The notes below the pieces were generated by a model, which saw only the letters and a list, made by a program, of their open reading frames with translations, did no database searches and was not told where the DNA came from. From NCBI RefSeq assembly GCF_900111365.1, contig NZ_FOGZ01000016.1, positions 1-64,000 of the forward strand: a DNA stretch of 64,000 bases. The letters are read 5' to 3'. Of the stretch, positions 47,652-57,028 are shown piece after piece. The first letter of the stretch is position 1. Each line of letters opens with the position of its first letter. A program made the translations under genes and the position numbers. The DNA comes from Propionibacterium cyclohexanicum (GTDB lineage Bacteria > Actinomycetota > Actinomycetes > Propionibacteriales > Propionibacteriaceae).

Positions 47652-47699
47652 GTCGCGGTCCTTGCGCCGCGTCCTCACCAGCGAGCTTCCTGACCTTTG

Positions 47700-48410
47700 A
47701 TGAGCCAGGAGATGTCATCCCCGGAGCCGGTCGTTGCCATTGTGGCGGCGGCCGGCTCCGGTCTGCGCCTGGGCCGTTCTTCTGCCGGAGGCCCGGGTCC
47801 GAAGGCCCTGCGCACCCTGGCCGGCATCCCCTTGGTGCGGCGCAGCGTCGATCAACTCATCGCCGGAGGTGTCGGGCTGTGCGTCGTCGTGTGCCGCCGC
47901 GAGCATCGGGAGGCGATTGCCGCCAGCCTTGATGGCGCCCCCGCGCCCTGGTTGTTCGCGGAGGGGGGCCGGACCCGCCAGCGCTCAGTCGCCAATGGCC
48001 TGCAGATGCTGCCGGCGGGCACCCGCGTCGTGCTCGTGCATGATGCGGCCCGTCCGCTGGTACCGGCCGAGGTGGTGGCGCGCGTCATCGCTGCGGTGCG
48101 GGCCGGCGCGCCGGTCGTCGTCCCGGCCATCGGGGTCGCCGACAGCGTCCGCATCCTCACCCCCGCAGCGAGCCGCGTAGTGGATCGTTCCCAGCTGCGT
48201 GCCGTGCAGACCCCCCAGGGATTCGACGCCGAACTGCTTGTGCAGGCGCATCGCGATGCGCACCGCGATGACTACACCGATGATGCCGCAGTCTGCGAGG
48301 CGGCCGGCGCTCCGGTCCTTCTCGTCGAGGGCTCTGCCATGGCGATGAAGATCACCCAGCCCCTCGACTTCGCCATTGCGGAGACACTCATGGCGGGGGG
48401 CTTCTCGTGA
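47700..48410 (+). CDS. ispD: 2-C-methyl-D-erythritol 4-phosphate cytidylyltransferase
   Basis: IspD transfers CMP to methylerythritol 4-phosphate in isoprenoid synthesis. The 236 residues have the nucleotide loop [14 protein letters not shown], then [36 protein letters not shown] and [22 protein letters not shown] 47700 is used although its ribosome site is weak; an ATG at 47712 sits right after CAGGAG with no spacer. The stop overlaps the ispF start. The carD-ispD-ispF order is that of mycobacteria. Confidence 0.92.
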   Translation: MSQEMSSPEPVVAIVAAAGSGLRLGRSSAGGPGPKALRTLAGIPLVRRSVDQLIAGGVGLCVVVCRREHREAIAASLDGAPAPWLFAEGGRTRQRSVANGLQMLPAGTRVVLVHDAARPLVPAEVVARVIAAVRAGAPVVVPAIGVADSVRILTPAASRVVDRSQLRAVQTPQGFDAELLVQAHRDAHRDDYTDDAAVCEAAGAPVLLVEGSAMAMKITQPLDFAIAETLMAGGFS

Positions 48411-48892
48411 TGCGCACCGGGCTCGGGGTCGACGTGCACCGGCTCGCCGAGGGCGTGGCCATGCACTGCGCCGGGCTGTCCTTCCCGGACGAGCCGCGTG
48501 GCCTGGCCGGCCATTCGGACGGGGATGTCGCCGCGCACGCCATCTGCGATGCCCTGCTCAGTGCTGGTGGGCTGGGCGATCTCGGTTCGAACTTCGGAAC
48601 CAGCGAGCCGGCCTGGGCCGGTGCCGATGGCATCGCATTCATCGCCGAGACGGTCCGTCGGCTGCGCGCGGCGGGGTGGTCGCCGGTCAATGTGAGCGTC
48701 CAGGTGATCGGCGAAAGGCCCCGGATGGCGGCCCGGAGGGCCGAGGCCGAGCAGGTGCTCGGAGAGGCGGTGGGCGCGCCGGTGAGCGTGAGCGCCACGA
48801 CGACGGATGGCCTGGGCCTGACCGGCCGTGGCGAGGGTGTCGCCGCCATCGCCAGCTGCCTGATCGACGACCGGGGGACAGCGGTGCGCTGA
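48407..48892 (+). CDS. ispF: 2-C-methyl-D-erythritol 2,4-cyclodiphosphate synthase
   Basis: IspF closes the cyclodiphosphate ring in the MEP pathway. The 161 residues show [12 protein letters not shown] with the zinc Asp/His, [19 protein letters not shown] and LGDLGSNFG, and [22 protein letters not shown]. The start may be GTG 48407 (overlapping the ispD stop) or ATG 48410. The 3' end, including the stop, is the first unit of a four-copy tandem repeat. Confidence 0.93.
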   Translation: MMRTGLGVDVHRLAEGVAMHCAGLSFPDEPRGLAGHSDGDVAAHAICDALLSAGGLGDLGSNFGTSEPAWAGADGIAFIAETVRRLRAAGWSPVNVSVQVIGERPRMAARRAEAEQVLGEAVGAPVSVSATTTDGLGLTGRGEGVAAIASCLIDDRGTAVR

Positions 48893-48998
48893 GTCTCGCA
48901 CCTGCCAGGGCGGTGCGGTGAGCCTCGCACCCGTCGGGGCGGTGCGGTGAGCCTCGCACCCGTCGGGCCGGGTGCGGTGAGCCTCGCACCTGCCTGGG
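48881..48998 (+). repeat. Tandem repeat, 29-30 bp x 4, starting in the ispF stop
   Basis: Units begin GCGGTGCGCTGAGTCTCGCACC at 48881 (spanning the ispF TGA) and CGGTGCGGTGAGCCTCGCACC at 48911 and 48940, with a fourth at 48969. Each holds a small hairpin GGTGCG/CGCACC and an in-register TGA. It fills most of the gap to the next gene. Confidence 0.9.
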
Positions 48999-49081
48999 CC
49001 GTGCGGTGGCTCGGCGGCGGGCACCATGGAGACAGTGATCGACGCGCCGCATGGTGGCGGCGGCACAGCGGAAGGGGCACC

Positions 49082-49906
49082 ATGGGCGATCTCATCGACC
49101 TATCGGATTGGACGCGGGAGGATCTCACAGCGCTGTTCGCCAGCGCCGATGGCTACGCGCAGGGCCGGGCAGCCCGCCATGAGGGCGCGGTGGGATTCGT
49201 GGGCCTGGGCGGCGTGGAGGCGGTCGCCTTCGAGCGGGCGGCAGTGCTGCTGGGGCTTCAACCGATCCACTGCGGCCCGGCCATGGTTCACTCCACGCCC
49301 CTGGGACTCGTCGATTTCGCGACGCAGATCGCCGACTGGCTCGATGTCCTCGTCGTGTGCGAACCCGAGCAGGGCGACATCGAGCAGGCGGCAGCCGCGG
49401 TGGCGGTTCCGGTTGTGAACGCGGGATGTGCACAGGCCAGGCCGTGCGAGCTGCTCGGGGAGCTCCATGCGCTGCATCGGATGGGACGCGACCCGTTCAC
49501 TCAGCGGATCGTCCTCGTCGGTCCGAACGGCCCCGCGGTGCGCAGCTGGGCGCAGGCAGCGAGGGCCTTCGGGCTTGACCTCGTGCAATCGTGCCCCGAC
49601 GAACTCGCCGATCCGGGGCTGGTGCACGATCCCAATCTGTTTGCCGCGCTGCGCGGCGCGGACCTCGTGATCACGGTGGAGCCGGGGGAGTATGCGGAGC
49701 AGATGGCGCCCTATCGGGTGGAACCCGAATACCTCGTCGTAGGCGCTCCGGACTGCCGGGTCAGCCCCCAGGTGCCCTTCGAATGGGGTCGTGAGCTGGC
49801 GACCCAGCTGCGCGAGGATCCGCACAGCTGGGTGGGGCCGCATTTTCGCGCTCAGCTCGTCGCGCTGGACCAGGCCATCTTGGCCCGCAGTCTTGCGACG
49901 AGCTGA
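49082..49906 (+). CDS. Divergent aspartate/ornithine carbamoyltransferase-like protein
   Basis: The 274 residues follow the transcarbamylase layout: DLIDLSDWTREDLTALFA at the N-terminus, LGLVDFATQIADWLDVLVV in place of the DTARVL segment, AVPVVNAGCAQARPCELLGEL in place of the INAGDGxxxHPTQALLDL segment, and RIVLVGPNGPAVRSWAQAARAFGL as the second-domain Rossmann strand. The carbamoyl-phosphate motif STRTR is absent (GFVGLGGVEAVAFE instead) and the HPxQ motif reads RPCE. It is therefore unlikely to be a standard carbamoyltransferase; the activity is unknown. It starts after the ispF repeats and converges with glyA. Confidence 0.65.
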   Translation: MGDLIDLSDWTREDLTALFASADGYAQGRAARHEGAVGFVGLGGVEAVAFERAAVLLGLQPIHCGPAMVHSTPLGLVDFATQIADWLDVLVVCEPEQGDIEQAAAAVAVPVVNAGCAQARPCELLGELHALHRMGRDPFTQRIVLVGPNGPAVRSWAQAARAFGLDLVQSCPDELADPGLVHDPNLFAALRGADLVITVEPGEYAEQMAPYRVEPEYLVVGAPDCRVSPQVPFEWGRELATQLREDPHSWVGPHFRAQLVALDQAILARSLATS

Positions 49907-49915
49907 GCGCGGGGC

Positions 49916-51364
49916 TCACAGCTCCAGGCCCGGGTAGAGCGGGTTCGCGTCGAGCAGCTCATGGGCCTCGTCGTGAACGCGTGAGGTCAGCCCTTCGGCC
50001 ATCTCGTACTTGGCCTTGCCAGGCTTGCCGTTCGATGCCGTGGCAGCCGTCGTGGCGTTCAGCGTCTCGCAGATCAAGTCGGCCACGCGGTCGAAAGCGT
50101 CGGCATCGAAGCCCCGGCTGGTCAGTGCCGGGGTGCCGAGCCGGATGCCCGAGGTGTACCAGGCGCCATTGGGGTCGCCCGGAATCGAATTGCGGTTGGT
50201 GACGATGCCGGCGTCCAGCAGGGCGGACTCGGCCTGGCGGCCGGTGAGCCCGAAGCTGGTGGCGACATCGACGAGCACGATGTGGTTGTCGGTGCCGCCG
50301 GTGACCAGGGTGGCCCCGCGGCGCAGGAAGCCCTCGGCCAGCGCCTTGGCGTTGCTGGCGATCGCGCGAGCATAGGCCTGGAAATCCGGCGTCTTGGCCT
50401 GGGCCAGCGCCACGGCCTTGGCGCTCATCATATTGGCCAGCGGGCCACCGAGCACCATAGGACAGCCCCGATCGACGTCGGCCGCGAACTCGTCGTCCAC
50501 GAGCACCATGCCACCGCGAGGCCCGCGCAGCGATTTGTGCGTCGTGGTGGTGACCACCTGGGCGTTGCCCACCGGGTTCTCGTCTCCGGTGAACACCTTG
50601 CCTGCGACCAGTCCGGCGAAATGTGCCATGTCGACCATGAGGGTGGCGCCCACCTCGTCGGCGATCTCGCGCATCGTGGCGAAGTTCACCCGGCGTGGAT
50701 AGGCGGAGTAGCCGGCCACGAGAATGAGCGGCTTGAACTCACGCACCTGGGCTCGCACCGCGTCGTAGTCGATGAAGCCCGTCGCCGGGTCGGTGCCATA
50801 GGAGCGCTGGTGGAACATCTTGCCCGAGATATTGGGACGGAAGCCGTGCGTGAGGTGGCCGCCGGCGTCGAGGCTCATGCCCATCAGCCGCTGGTCGCCC
50901 AGTCGATGGCGCAGCGTCTCCCAATCCTGTTCGGACAGGTCATTGGCGCTCTTGACGCCCAGCTCCTCCAGCGCGGGAAGCTCGATGCGGTGCGAGAGAA
51001 TCGTCCAGTAGGCCACCAGATTGGCATCGATGCCCGAATGCGGCTGCACATAGGCATGCTGGGCGCCGAAGAGCTCCTCGGCATGGCGGGCCGCAGTGGC
51101 CTCGATGGTGTCCACATTGGCGCATCCGGCGTAGAAGCGGTGGCCGACAGTTCCCTCGGCGTATTTGTCGGAGAACCAGGTGCCCATTGCCAACAGGGTC
51201 GGCAGCGTTGCGTAATTCTCGGACGCGATGAGCTTGAGGGAGCCGCGCTGATCGGCGAGCTCTTTGCGGATCGCCTCCGCGACGGTCGGTTCGGCAGTCG
51301 CAATGACTTCGAGCATTGCCTGATAGGCGATGGTGGCCTTCGCCGTGACGTCGGTGGTGGGCAA
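49916..51364 (-). CDS. glyA: Serine hydroxymethyltransferase (long form)
   Basis: GlyA interconverts serine and glycine with tetrahydrofolate. The 482 residues are longer than the usual 420. Key motifs are [57 protein letters not shown], the PLP lysine in [14 protein letters not shown] and TNRNSIPGD. The extra residues lie largely in a segment around 120-170 ([21 protein letters not shown]) and at the C-terminus. A TTG start at 51364 is chosen because AGAGGAG lies 5 nt before it and no ATG or GTG is suitably placed. Confidence 0.9.
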   Translation of the reverse strand: MPTTDVTAKATIAYQAMLEVIATAEPTVAEAIRKELADQRGSLKLIASENYATLPTLLAMGTWFSDKYAEGTVGHRFYAGCANVDTIEATAARHAEELFGAQHAYVQPHSGIDANLVAYWTILSHRIELPALEELGVKSANDLSEQDWETLRHRLGDQRLMGMSLDAGGHLTHGFRPNISGKMFHQRSYGTDPATGFIDYDAVRAQVREFKPLILVAGYSAYPRRVNFATMREIADEVGATLMVDMAHFAGLVAGKVFTGDENPVGNAQVVTTTTHKSLRGPRGGMVLVDDEFAADVDRGCPMVLGGPLANMMSAKAVALAQAKTPDFQAYARAIASNAKALAEGFLRRGATLVTGGTDNHIVLVDVATSFGLTGRQAESALLDAGIVTNRNSIPGDPNGAWYTSGIRLGTPALTSRGFDADAFDRVADLICETLNATTAATASNGKPGKAKYEMAEGLTSRVHDEAHELLDANPLYPGLEL

Positions 51365-51506
51365 GGGAACTCCTCTGGAAACGGGCAGGGAACGGCTCAA
51401 ATCTAGCGTGGTGGCCTGTCTCCCATCGAGTGGACGGGCGCAGTGTGGACCGATGAGGCCGACCGGCGGGAGGCGGATCGCTGCCGGGCCGAGGGGTGCG
51501 ACGGGC

Positions 51507-52292
51507 TCAGGCTGCCCGGCAGCGGTATGCCCGCACCCGCTGGGGCACGCTGAATTGCTGGCGTCCCGCGGTGTGCGGATCATTGCCGAGGAAGCGCAGG
51601 GCATTCTCGGACCAGCGCTCGCGCATTGCGGCGGTGGCGAGAATCCATGTCGAATGGGTGGCCAGCTCGGCGAGCAGCTGCGCCGGTGTCATCGTCCGAG
51701 ACCAGCGGAACGACATCTCCTCCATCGGGCCGAAGCCGTGTCCGGGATGTTCAGGCTCCTGCGTGCGGATGAGTGGACGTGAACTCTCGCTGTCATCGCG
51801 ATGGCCCGCGTACAAGGCAGCGATCCAGTCGACGCTGCGGTCCGGGCCGTTCCAGGAGAGCCCGAGGCGCCCGCCGGGCCGAAGCACCCGTGCCAGCTCC
51901 GCTCCGGTGCTGGCGGGATCCATCCACTGCCAGGCGGAGCCAACGACGACTGCGTCCACGCTGTCATCCGGCAGCGGTATCGACTCACCGGTGCCCACCA
52001 GGCAGGGCACGCCGGGGTGCTTGCGCGACAGCTCGGCGAGCATGGTGGCCGAGGGGTCGACGGCGCTGACCTGGCGGCCCAGCCGCAGCAGCGAGTCGGT
52101 GAGCTTCCCGGTGCCCGCCGCCAGATCGAGAACATGGTGGGCCTCGCCGACCATCCAGGCCGTTGCCTCATCGGGCTGGTCGGGACGGTATCGCTCGTAG
52201 TCGGCGCCGATCTGCTCAAAGGAGGCCGCGCGACGGGCACGTTCCGCGGCCTGTTGCGGGGTGTCGTGGCGGGAATCTGCATCGCACGTCAT
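51507..52292 (-). CDS. Class I SAM-dependent methyltransferase
   Basis: The 261 residues have the methyltransferase core: [18 protein letters not shown] (motif I), [30 protein letters not shown] and [17 protein letters not shown]. It belongs to the Methyltransf_11/UbiE-like group. The N-terminus (residues 1-30) is variable; Met at 52292 is chosen as it precedes the conserved [16 protein letters not shown] segment. The substrate is unknown. It lies between ansA and glyA on the same strand. Confidence 0.8.
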   Translation of the reverse strand: MTCDADSRHDTPQQAAERARRAASFEQIGADYERYRPDQPDEATAWMVGEAHHVLDLAAGTGKLTDSLLRLGRQVSAVDPSATMLAELSRKHPGVPCLVGTGESIPLPDDSVDAVVVGSAWQWMDPASTGAELARVLRPGGRLGLSWNGPDRSVDWIAALYAGHRDDSESSRPLIRTQEPEHPGHGFGPMEEMSFRWSRTMTPAQLLAELATHSTWILATAAMRERWSENALRFLGNDPHTAGRQQFSVPQRVRAYRCRAA

Positions 52293-52341
52293 GGGCACAG
52301 TCTGGCAGCCCTTGCCATGAGCCGGCGGCCGCTGCGCCGCC

Positions 52342-52436
52342 TGGCTGGTGGGTGGCCCCCACATGCTGGCTGGTGGCGGCCCCCGCGGGCGATGAGCCGG
52401 CGCTCGGCTCGCGGGCGATCAGCCGGCGCTCAGCTC
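52342..52436. repeat. Two adjacent tandem repeats at the ansA 3' end
   Basis: TGGCTGGTGGGTGGCCCCCACATGC-type units of about 25 bp occur at 52342 and 52367. Units of 26 bp, GCGGGCGATGAGCCGGCGCTCGGCTC-like, occur at 52385 and 52411; the second contains the ansA stop and last codons. This again repeats a gene tail with its stop. Confidence 0.8.
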
Positions 52437-53414
52437 ACCGGCGATGTCCACCGCCATCTGTGCTGCCAGCTCGGCGCCGCCCAGTCCCTGGCTCAGCAGG
52501 AAGATGACCTTGGCGTAGACCGCCTCGGCGGTCATGTCGCCGGCCGAGATCGCCCCGGCCCGGGCCAGGGCATCGCTGGCCTCGTAGTGGCCCAGCCGCA
52601 CATTCGCCTGCAGGCACTGGGAGGCAATGACCACAGGCGTGCCGCTGTCGATCAGGGTGGTGAACAGCTCGGTGAAACCGGGCTGCTCACTGGGGAGATT
52701 GCCCACCCCATAGGCTCGCAGCACGACTGCTGCCGGTGCCGGGCGCAGGGCTGCCGCGAGCCGGGCCGTGCCGACACCCGGCGCCAGGTCGAGCACCACC
52801 ACGTCCTGCGCACGGTAGGGCAGCGGATCAGGCCAGCCGGAGCCACGGGCCCGCGCAGCACCCCACTGCCAGGGAGCGCCGGTGAGCGCCAGCGGAGCGA
52901 CAGCGGGGGAGTCGAAGCCACGAAAGGACCAGGAAGACACCTTCGTCGCGCGATTGCCTGACAGCAGGCGATCCCCGAAGAACAGGCTGACCCCCGGTGC
53001 CCGCCCACTCGTGGCGGCCTGCAGCGCCCCGAGCACATTCGTGGCGGCATCCGAGCCGATGACCCCGAGGGGGTACTGCGCGCCGGTGAGCACCACCGGT
53101 GCCGGGAATTCGGTCAGCGCGTAGCTCAGCGCCGACGACGTGTAGGCCATCGAATCGGTGCCCTGCAGCACGACGAAGGCATCTGCGAACTCGCGCCGGG
53201 CATGCAGCTCGTCGACGACCGCCTGCCAGTCGTCCGGCGTGGCATTCGAGGAGTCGATGAGATGGTCCCGCGCGCTGAAGAATGTGCATCCGGCCAGCTC
53301 AGTGCCGGCCAGCAGGGTGTGCAGCCAGCCCTCGACATCTGCGCCGGGCGCCAGCCCGTGCGGGCCCTCCACCATGCCAAGGGTGCCACCGGTGTAGACG
53401 ATGTGAACGCGCAT
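52419..53414 (-). CDS. ansA: Type I L-asparaginase
   Basis: The enzyme hydrolyses asparagine to aspartate and ammonia, in the cytoplasm (no signal peptide). The 331 residues carry the first catalytic Thr in VYTGGTLGM, the second in LQGTDSMAYTSSALSY, then VVLTGAQYPLG and RAYGVGNLPS. The start at 53414 follows GGGAGG. It is on the same strand as rlmB-cysS but 112 bp away. Confidence 0.9.
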   Translation of the reverse strand: MRVHIVYTGGTLGMVEGPHGLAPGADVEGWLHTLLAGTELAGCTFFSARDHLIDSSNATPDDWQAVVDELHARREFADAFVVLQGTDSMAYTSSALSYALTEFPAPVVLTGAQYPLGVIGSDAATNVLGALQAATSGRAPGVSLFFGDRLLSGNRATKVSSWSFRGFDSPAVAPLALTGAPWQWGAARARGSGWPDPLPYRAQDVVVLDLAPGVGTARLAAALRPAPAAVVLRAYGVGNLPSEQPGFTELFTTLIDSGTPVVIASQCLQANVRLGHYEASDALARAGAISAGDMTAEAVYAKVIFLLSQGLGGAELAAQMAVDIAGELSAG

Positions 53415-53526
53415 CCGTTTCCCTCCCCGCTGCCCCTGGCGCCTGCCCCAGCCAGCTCGGCCAGGCCGGTGAACCTGATCGACAGGTGGCGAGCGGCTCG
53501 CGGCGCTGTGGTCCCTGAGGCGGCTT

Positions 53527-54435
53527 TCAGCCGCGCGAGCGCGCCACCTCGTGCAGCGCAATCGCCGTTGCCACCGAGGCATTGAGGCTCTCGACGGTGT
53601 TCGTGATGGCGATGCGCACGAGGGTATCGCAGTGCTCACGCACCATCCGGCTGAGCCCCTCGCCCTCCGAGCCGACCACCAGCACGACGGGGCCGTCGGT
53701 GCCAAGGATCGCCTCATCGCCGTCGCCGGCCAGCCCGTTGATCGTGAAACCGGCCGCCGACAGCTTCTCCAGCGCCCGGTTGAGATTCGTCACCCGAGCC
53801 ACCGGGATCCGCGCTGCCGCCCCGGCCGAGGCCTTCCAGGCGCTGGCGGTCAGGGAGGCGGAGCGGCGTTCGGGAATGACCACAGCGTCGGCGCCGAAGG
53901 CCGCCGATGAGCGGATGATGGCACCGAGATTGTGCGGGTCGGTGATCTGGTCGCAGACCACGATGAGCCCGTGATCGTCGTCGCGGGTCAGCGCCGAGGC
54001 CATCACCTCGTCGAGCTCGGCATAGTCGTACGGCGGGATCTGCAAGGCGACTCCCTGGTGCACCGCGCCCGAGGTGAGGGAGTCGAGTTCCTGGCGCGGC
54101 ACCTGGAGCAGCGTCAGGGAGTGCTCTGCCGCGAACTTGAAGATCTCGCGCAGCCGGTCGTCGCGCTCGGAGCCCTCGGCAACGAAGGCTCGCCGCACCG
54201 GCAGCCCGGCCTGCATCGCCTCGAGCACGGGGTTGCGTCCCACGATCCAGTCCGCGCCGGCCCCCCTGCCAAGGCTCGAGGGCTTGGTCGCGCGGGTGGG
54301 CCGTCCGGCGGCGGGACGGGCGTCCTTGGGCTTGTAGGCCTTGTGGTAGCTGCGGTCCTCGGCCTTCGGGGTGGGTCCCCGCCCGGCCAGCTTGCGCCGC
54401 CCGTGCCCGCCTGTGCCCTTCGTGGGTCGCGTCAT
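53527..54435 (-). CDS. rlmB: 23S rRNA (guanosine-2'-O)-methyltransferase RlmB family
   Basis: This TrmH-family enzyme methylates a ribose in 23S rRNA. The 302 residues begin with a basic, low-complexity segment (1 to about 60, [11 protein letters not shown]), then the substrate domain [15 protein letters not shown], and the SPOUT domain with [33 protein letters not shown] and [16 protein letters not shown]. The ATG overlaps the cysS stop. cysS-rlmB adjacency is shared with mycobacteria. Confidence 0.93.
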   Translation of the reverse strand: MTRPTKGTGGHGRRKLAGRGPTPKAEDRSYHKAYKPKDARPAAGRPTRATKPSSLGRGAGADWIVGRNPVLEAMQAGLPVRRAFVAEGSERDDRLREIFKFAAEHSLTLLQVPRQELDSLTSGAVHQGVALQIPPYDYAELDEVMASALTRDDDHGLIVVCDQITDPHNLGAIIRSSAAFGADAVVIPERRSASLTASAWKASAGAAARIPVARVTNLNRALEKLSAAGFTINGLAGDGDEAILGTDGPVVLVVGSEGEGLSRMVREHCDTLVRIAITNTVESLNASVATAIALHEVARSRG

Positions 54436-55841
54436 GAGTGGCTCACGCTCCATCGCGCGCCCCGCGGGGTGTCCTCGATGCGGACGCCGAGTGAGTTGAG
54501 GTGGTCGCGGATCCGGTCGGAGGCCGCGAAGTCCCTTCGCGCCCGGGCCTGCTCCCTCTCGGAGAGGACGAGCTCGATGAGCCCGTTGGTGACCTCGGGC
54601 GTGGTGCCGGCAGCCTGGTCGGCCCACTGGGGGTCATAGGGGTCGAGCCCCAGCACGTGCAGCATCGCCCGCACCTGCCTGAGGGCCAGCGCCCCGGACT
54701 GCTCGTCGGCAGCGTCGAAGGCCTTGTTGCCTGCCTTGATCGTGTCAAAGATCACCGCCACTGCGGAGGGCGTGCCCAGATCGTCGTCCATGGCCGTCAC
54801 AAAGCCTTGCGGCAGATCGTCGAAATGGAAGTCGAGCGGCCCGGCCGCTTCGCCCCGCTCCAGAAAACTGTCGATGCGCTCCAGCTGGGCGGTGGCCTCG
54901 GCCAGCGAGGTGGGTGAGTACTCGATCGTGGAGCGGTAATGGGGCTGTGCCAGGTAGAGCCGCACTGCCCGCGGCGGGTACTGGCGGGTGACCTCGGTGA
55001 CGATGGTGCCATTGCCCAGGGACTTGCTCATCTTCTCCCCGGCCATCGTGACGAAGGCATTGTGCATCCAGTACTTCGCGAAGCCATAGCCGGCAGCGCG
55101 GCTCTGGGCCTGCTCGTTCTCGTGGTGGGGGAAGCGCAGATCCATGCCGCCGCCATGGATGTCGAAGCGTTCGCCCAGATACTTCAAGCTCATCGCCGAG
55201 CATTCCAGATGCCAGCCGGGACGCCCCCGGCCCCACGGGCTGGGCCAGCTTGCGGTCGGCGGCTCGTCCGGCTTGCTGCCCTTCCACAGGGCGAAATCGC
55301 GCGGGTCGTGCTTGCCGCGCGGGTCGGCGTCCTCGGCAGTCACCATGTCGTCGATGTCCTGGTGCGACAAGGAGCCGTACTCCGGCCAGCTGCGCACGTC
55401 GAAGTAGACGTCACCCGAGCCGTCGGGAGCCACATAGGCGTGTCCGCGTTCGATGAGCCTCACGGTGAGCTCGATCATCTCGGTGATATGGCCGGTGGCG
55501 CGGGGCTCGTAGTTGGGGGGCAGGCAGCCCAGTGCCGCGTAGGCGCGGTGCAATTCGAGTTCCACCTGGTAGGCGAGCTCGTACCAGGCCATCCCCGCCT
55601 GCTCGGCCTTCTGCCAGATCTTCTCGTTGATGTCGGTGACATTCGCCACCACCTTGACGCGGTAACCGCTGGCGGTCAGCCAGCGTCGCAGGACGTCGAA
55701 GACCACCTCTTTGCGGATGTGGCCCAGATGCGGAGAGCTCTGCACGGTGAGTCCACAGTGGTAGATCGACACCTGTCCCGGGACGAGGGGGATGAAAGGC
55801 ACGACTGAGCCTGTGGATTCGTCGTAGAGCTGGAATGACAC
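54432..55841 (-). CDS. cysS: Cysteinyl-tRNA synthetase
   Basis: CysS charges tRNA-Cys. The 469 residues contain the zinc/HIGH region [21 protein letters not shown], the zinc Cys/His in [14 protein letters not shown] and [14 protein letters not shown], and EKMSKSLGN. Length is typical. It is first in the cysS-rlmB operon and ends with ATGA coupling. In Mycobacterium tuberculosis this pair follows ispF directly; here an inversion and five kilobases of other genes separate them. Confidence 0.95.
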   Translation of the reverse strand: MSFQLYDESTGSVVPFIPLVPGQVSIYHCGLTVQSSPHLGHIRKEVVFDVLRRWLTASGYRVKVVANVTDINEKIWQKAEQAGMAWYELAYQVELELHRAYAALGCLPPNYEPRATGHITEMIELTVRLIERGHAYVAPDGSGDVYFDVRSWPEYGSLSHQDIDDMVTAEDADPRGKHDPRDFALWKGSKPDEPPTASWPSPWGRGRPGWHLECSAMSLKYLGERFDIHGGGMDLRFPHHENEQAQSRAAGYGFAKYWMHNAFVTMAGEKMSKSLGNGTIVTEVTRQYPPRAVRLYLAQPHYRSTIEYSPTSLAEATAQLERIDSFLERGEAAGPLDFHFDDLPQGFVTAMDDDLGTPSAVAVIFDTIKAGNKAFDAADEQSGALALRQVRAMLHVLGLDPYDPQWADQAAGTTPEVTNGLIELVLSEREQARARRDFAASDRIRDHLNSLGVRIEDTPRGARWSVSHS

Positions 55842-55946
55842 GCCGTCAGTCTATATAGGACTGGCCCGGCGACGGCGGTCCTGGCAGGGTGCGGGCTGGC
55901 CCGCCGCCCGCGCATCACGTGGTCTGTCCGGCACCCGGTGTTCGGT

Positions 55947-56762
55947 TCACACAGGTGTTGTGAGATGAGCTCGCTGTCCGAGGTATTCGGCGGAGCCGGC
56001 TCTGGCGCTGGGCAGCAGGATGTCGTAGGCGTGGCGGATGTGGGCCTCGGCGAGCTGTCCCGCCAGGGCCCCGTCGCCGCGCTCGATGGCATCGAAGATG
56101 GCCCGGTGCTCGCGCACCAGGCCCTCGCGGAAGGTGGGCCAGTCGTCCAACTGCTGTTCGGCGAGCCGGATCGGGCGGGCAAGGGTGTGGCGGATCGCCG
56201 TGCAGATCATCGTGAGCATGTGGTTGCCGCTCGCCTCGACCAGGGCCACGTGGAAGGCGGTGTCCAGGCCGTTGAAGTCCTCGGTGCCGATGTGCGTCTC
56301 CATGCGTTCCAGCAGCACCTTGGCCCGGGTCAGGGCGCTGCACGGCACATGATTCACCGCATCCTCGCAGGCCGCCTTTTCCAGCACCACGCGGGTCTCG
56401 GTGAGATCCGGCACGGTCGTGGAGTCCAGGGCCAGATGCAGCCGCAGCATCCGCGCCAGGGCGTCGCCGGGAGTCACGCGGATCCGGGTGCCATTGCCGG
56501 GCCCGGTGCCCGACACCACGATGCCCTGGGCCTGCAGGACGCGGATCGCCTCGCGCACCGCACCGCGGCCGACCGACAGTGTGGCCGCCAGCTCGCGTTC
56601 GGTGGGCAATTGCATGCCCGAGACGTATTCGCCCGACTGGATCGCCGACTCGATGTGGTGCAGGGCGACGTCGAACCCGGACATTCCCTTGGCCCGCATG
56701 ATCGCGCAATCCTGGCATCTCTCGATGGTCTCGGGATCGGTGATGGAGTCTGTCGCCCGCAT
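55947..56762 (-). CDS. lldR: FCD-type GntR regulator, probable lactate regulator
   Basis: The 271 residues comprise an unusual N-terminal segment with a CQDC pair (residues 16-19), the GntR winged helix (about 28-95: LPTERELAATLSVGRGAVREAIRVLQAQG), and an FCD ligand domain (about 110-250) with the metal/ligand residues in LDTAFHVALVEASGNHML and REHRAIFDAIERGD. It is divergent from lldP-lutABC, the standard place for LldR/LutR. A 19-bp near-perfect palindrome over the lldP promoter is its likely operator. A shorter start at residue 22 or 27 is possible. Confidence 0.83.
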   Translation of the reverse strand: MRATDSITDPETIERCQDCAIMRAKGMSGFDVALHHIESAIQSGEYVSGMQLPTERELAATLSVGRGAVREAIRVLQAQGIVVSGTGPGNGTRIRVTPGDALARMLRLHLALDSTTVPDLTETRVVLEKAACEDAVNHVPCSALTRAKVLLERMETHIGTEDFNGLDTAFHVALVEASGNHMLTMICTAIRHTLARPIRLAEQQLDDWPTFREGLVREHRAIFDAIERGDGALAGQLAEAHIRHAYDILLPSARAGSAEYLGQRAHLTTPV

Positions 56763-56930
56763 GAAGTCATTGTCGCCGACGCGTCAAGGGTGACAAGGAC
56801 GAGGCTGACAGGGCTGCGTTGCCCCGGGTCGGGGCCACGCTGAGGGCTCACAGGTCGAGGCACCGTGGCGGCTCACGGCGTTGCCCGACCCGGGTCCGTG
56901 GCAGGGCCCCTAGTCGCAGCGGGAAGCGGC

Positions 56931-56991
56931 TTGACCTCCTCAATTGGTCAGACCTATTGTTCACATGCTATGACGTCTCAGTGCTGAGACG
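56931..56991 (+). promoter_or_regulatory. lldP promoter with two palindromic operators
   Basis: TTGACC (56931-56936) and TATTGT (56955-56960, spacing 18) form a promoter. CAATTGGTC-A-GACCTATTG (56941-56959) is a 19-bp palindrome with one mismatch that overlaps the -10, in the style of FCD-GntR operators. A second perfect palindrome CGTCTCAG-TG-CTGAGACG follows at 56974-56991, after the expected transcription start. Confidence 0.7.
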
Positions 56992-57028
56992 CCCGAAGTC
57001 ACGTCTTCAACGCTGAAAAGGGGGTCCA

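Noticed and set aside
51365-51506. Glycine or THF riboswitch upstream of glyA
   Set aside because: No recognisable aptamer core; only a ribosome site and GC-rich sequence are visible.
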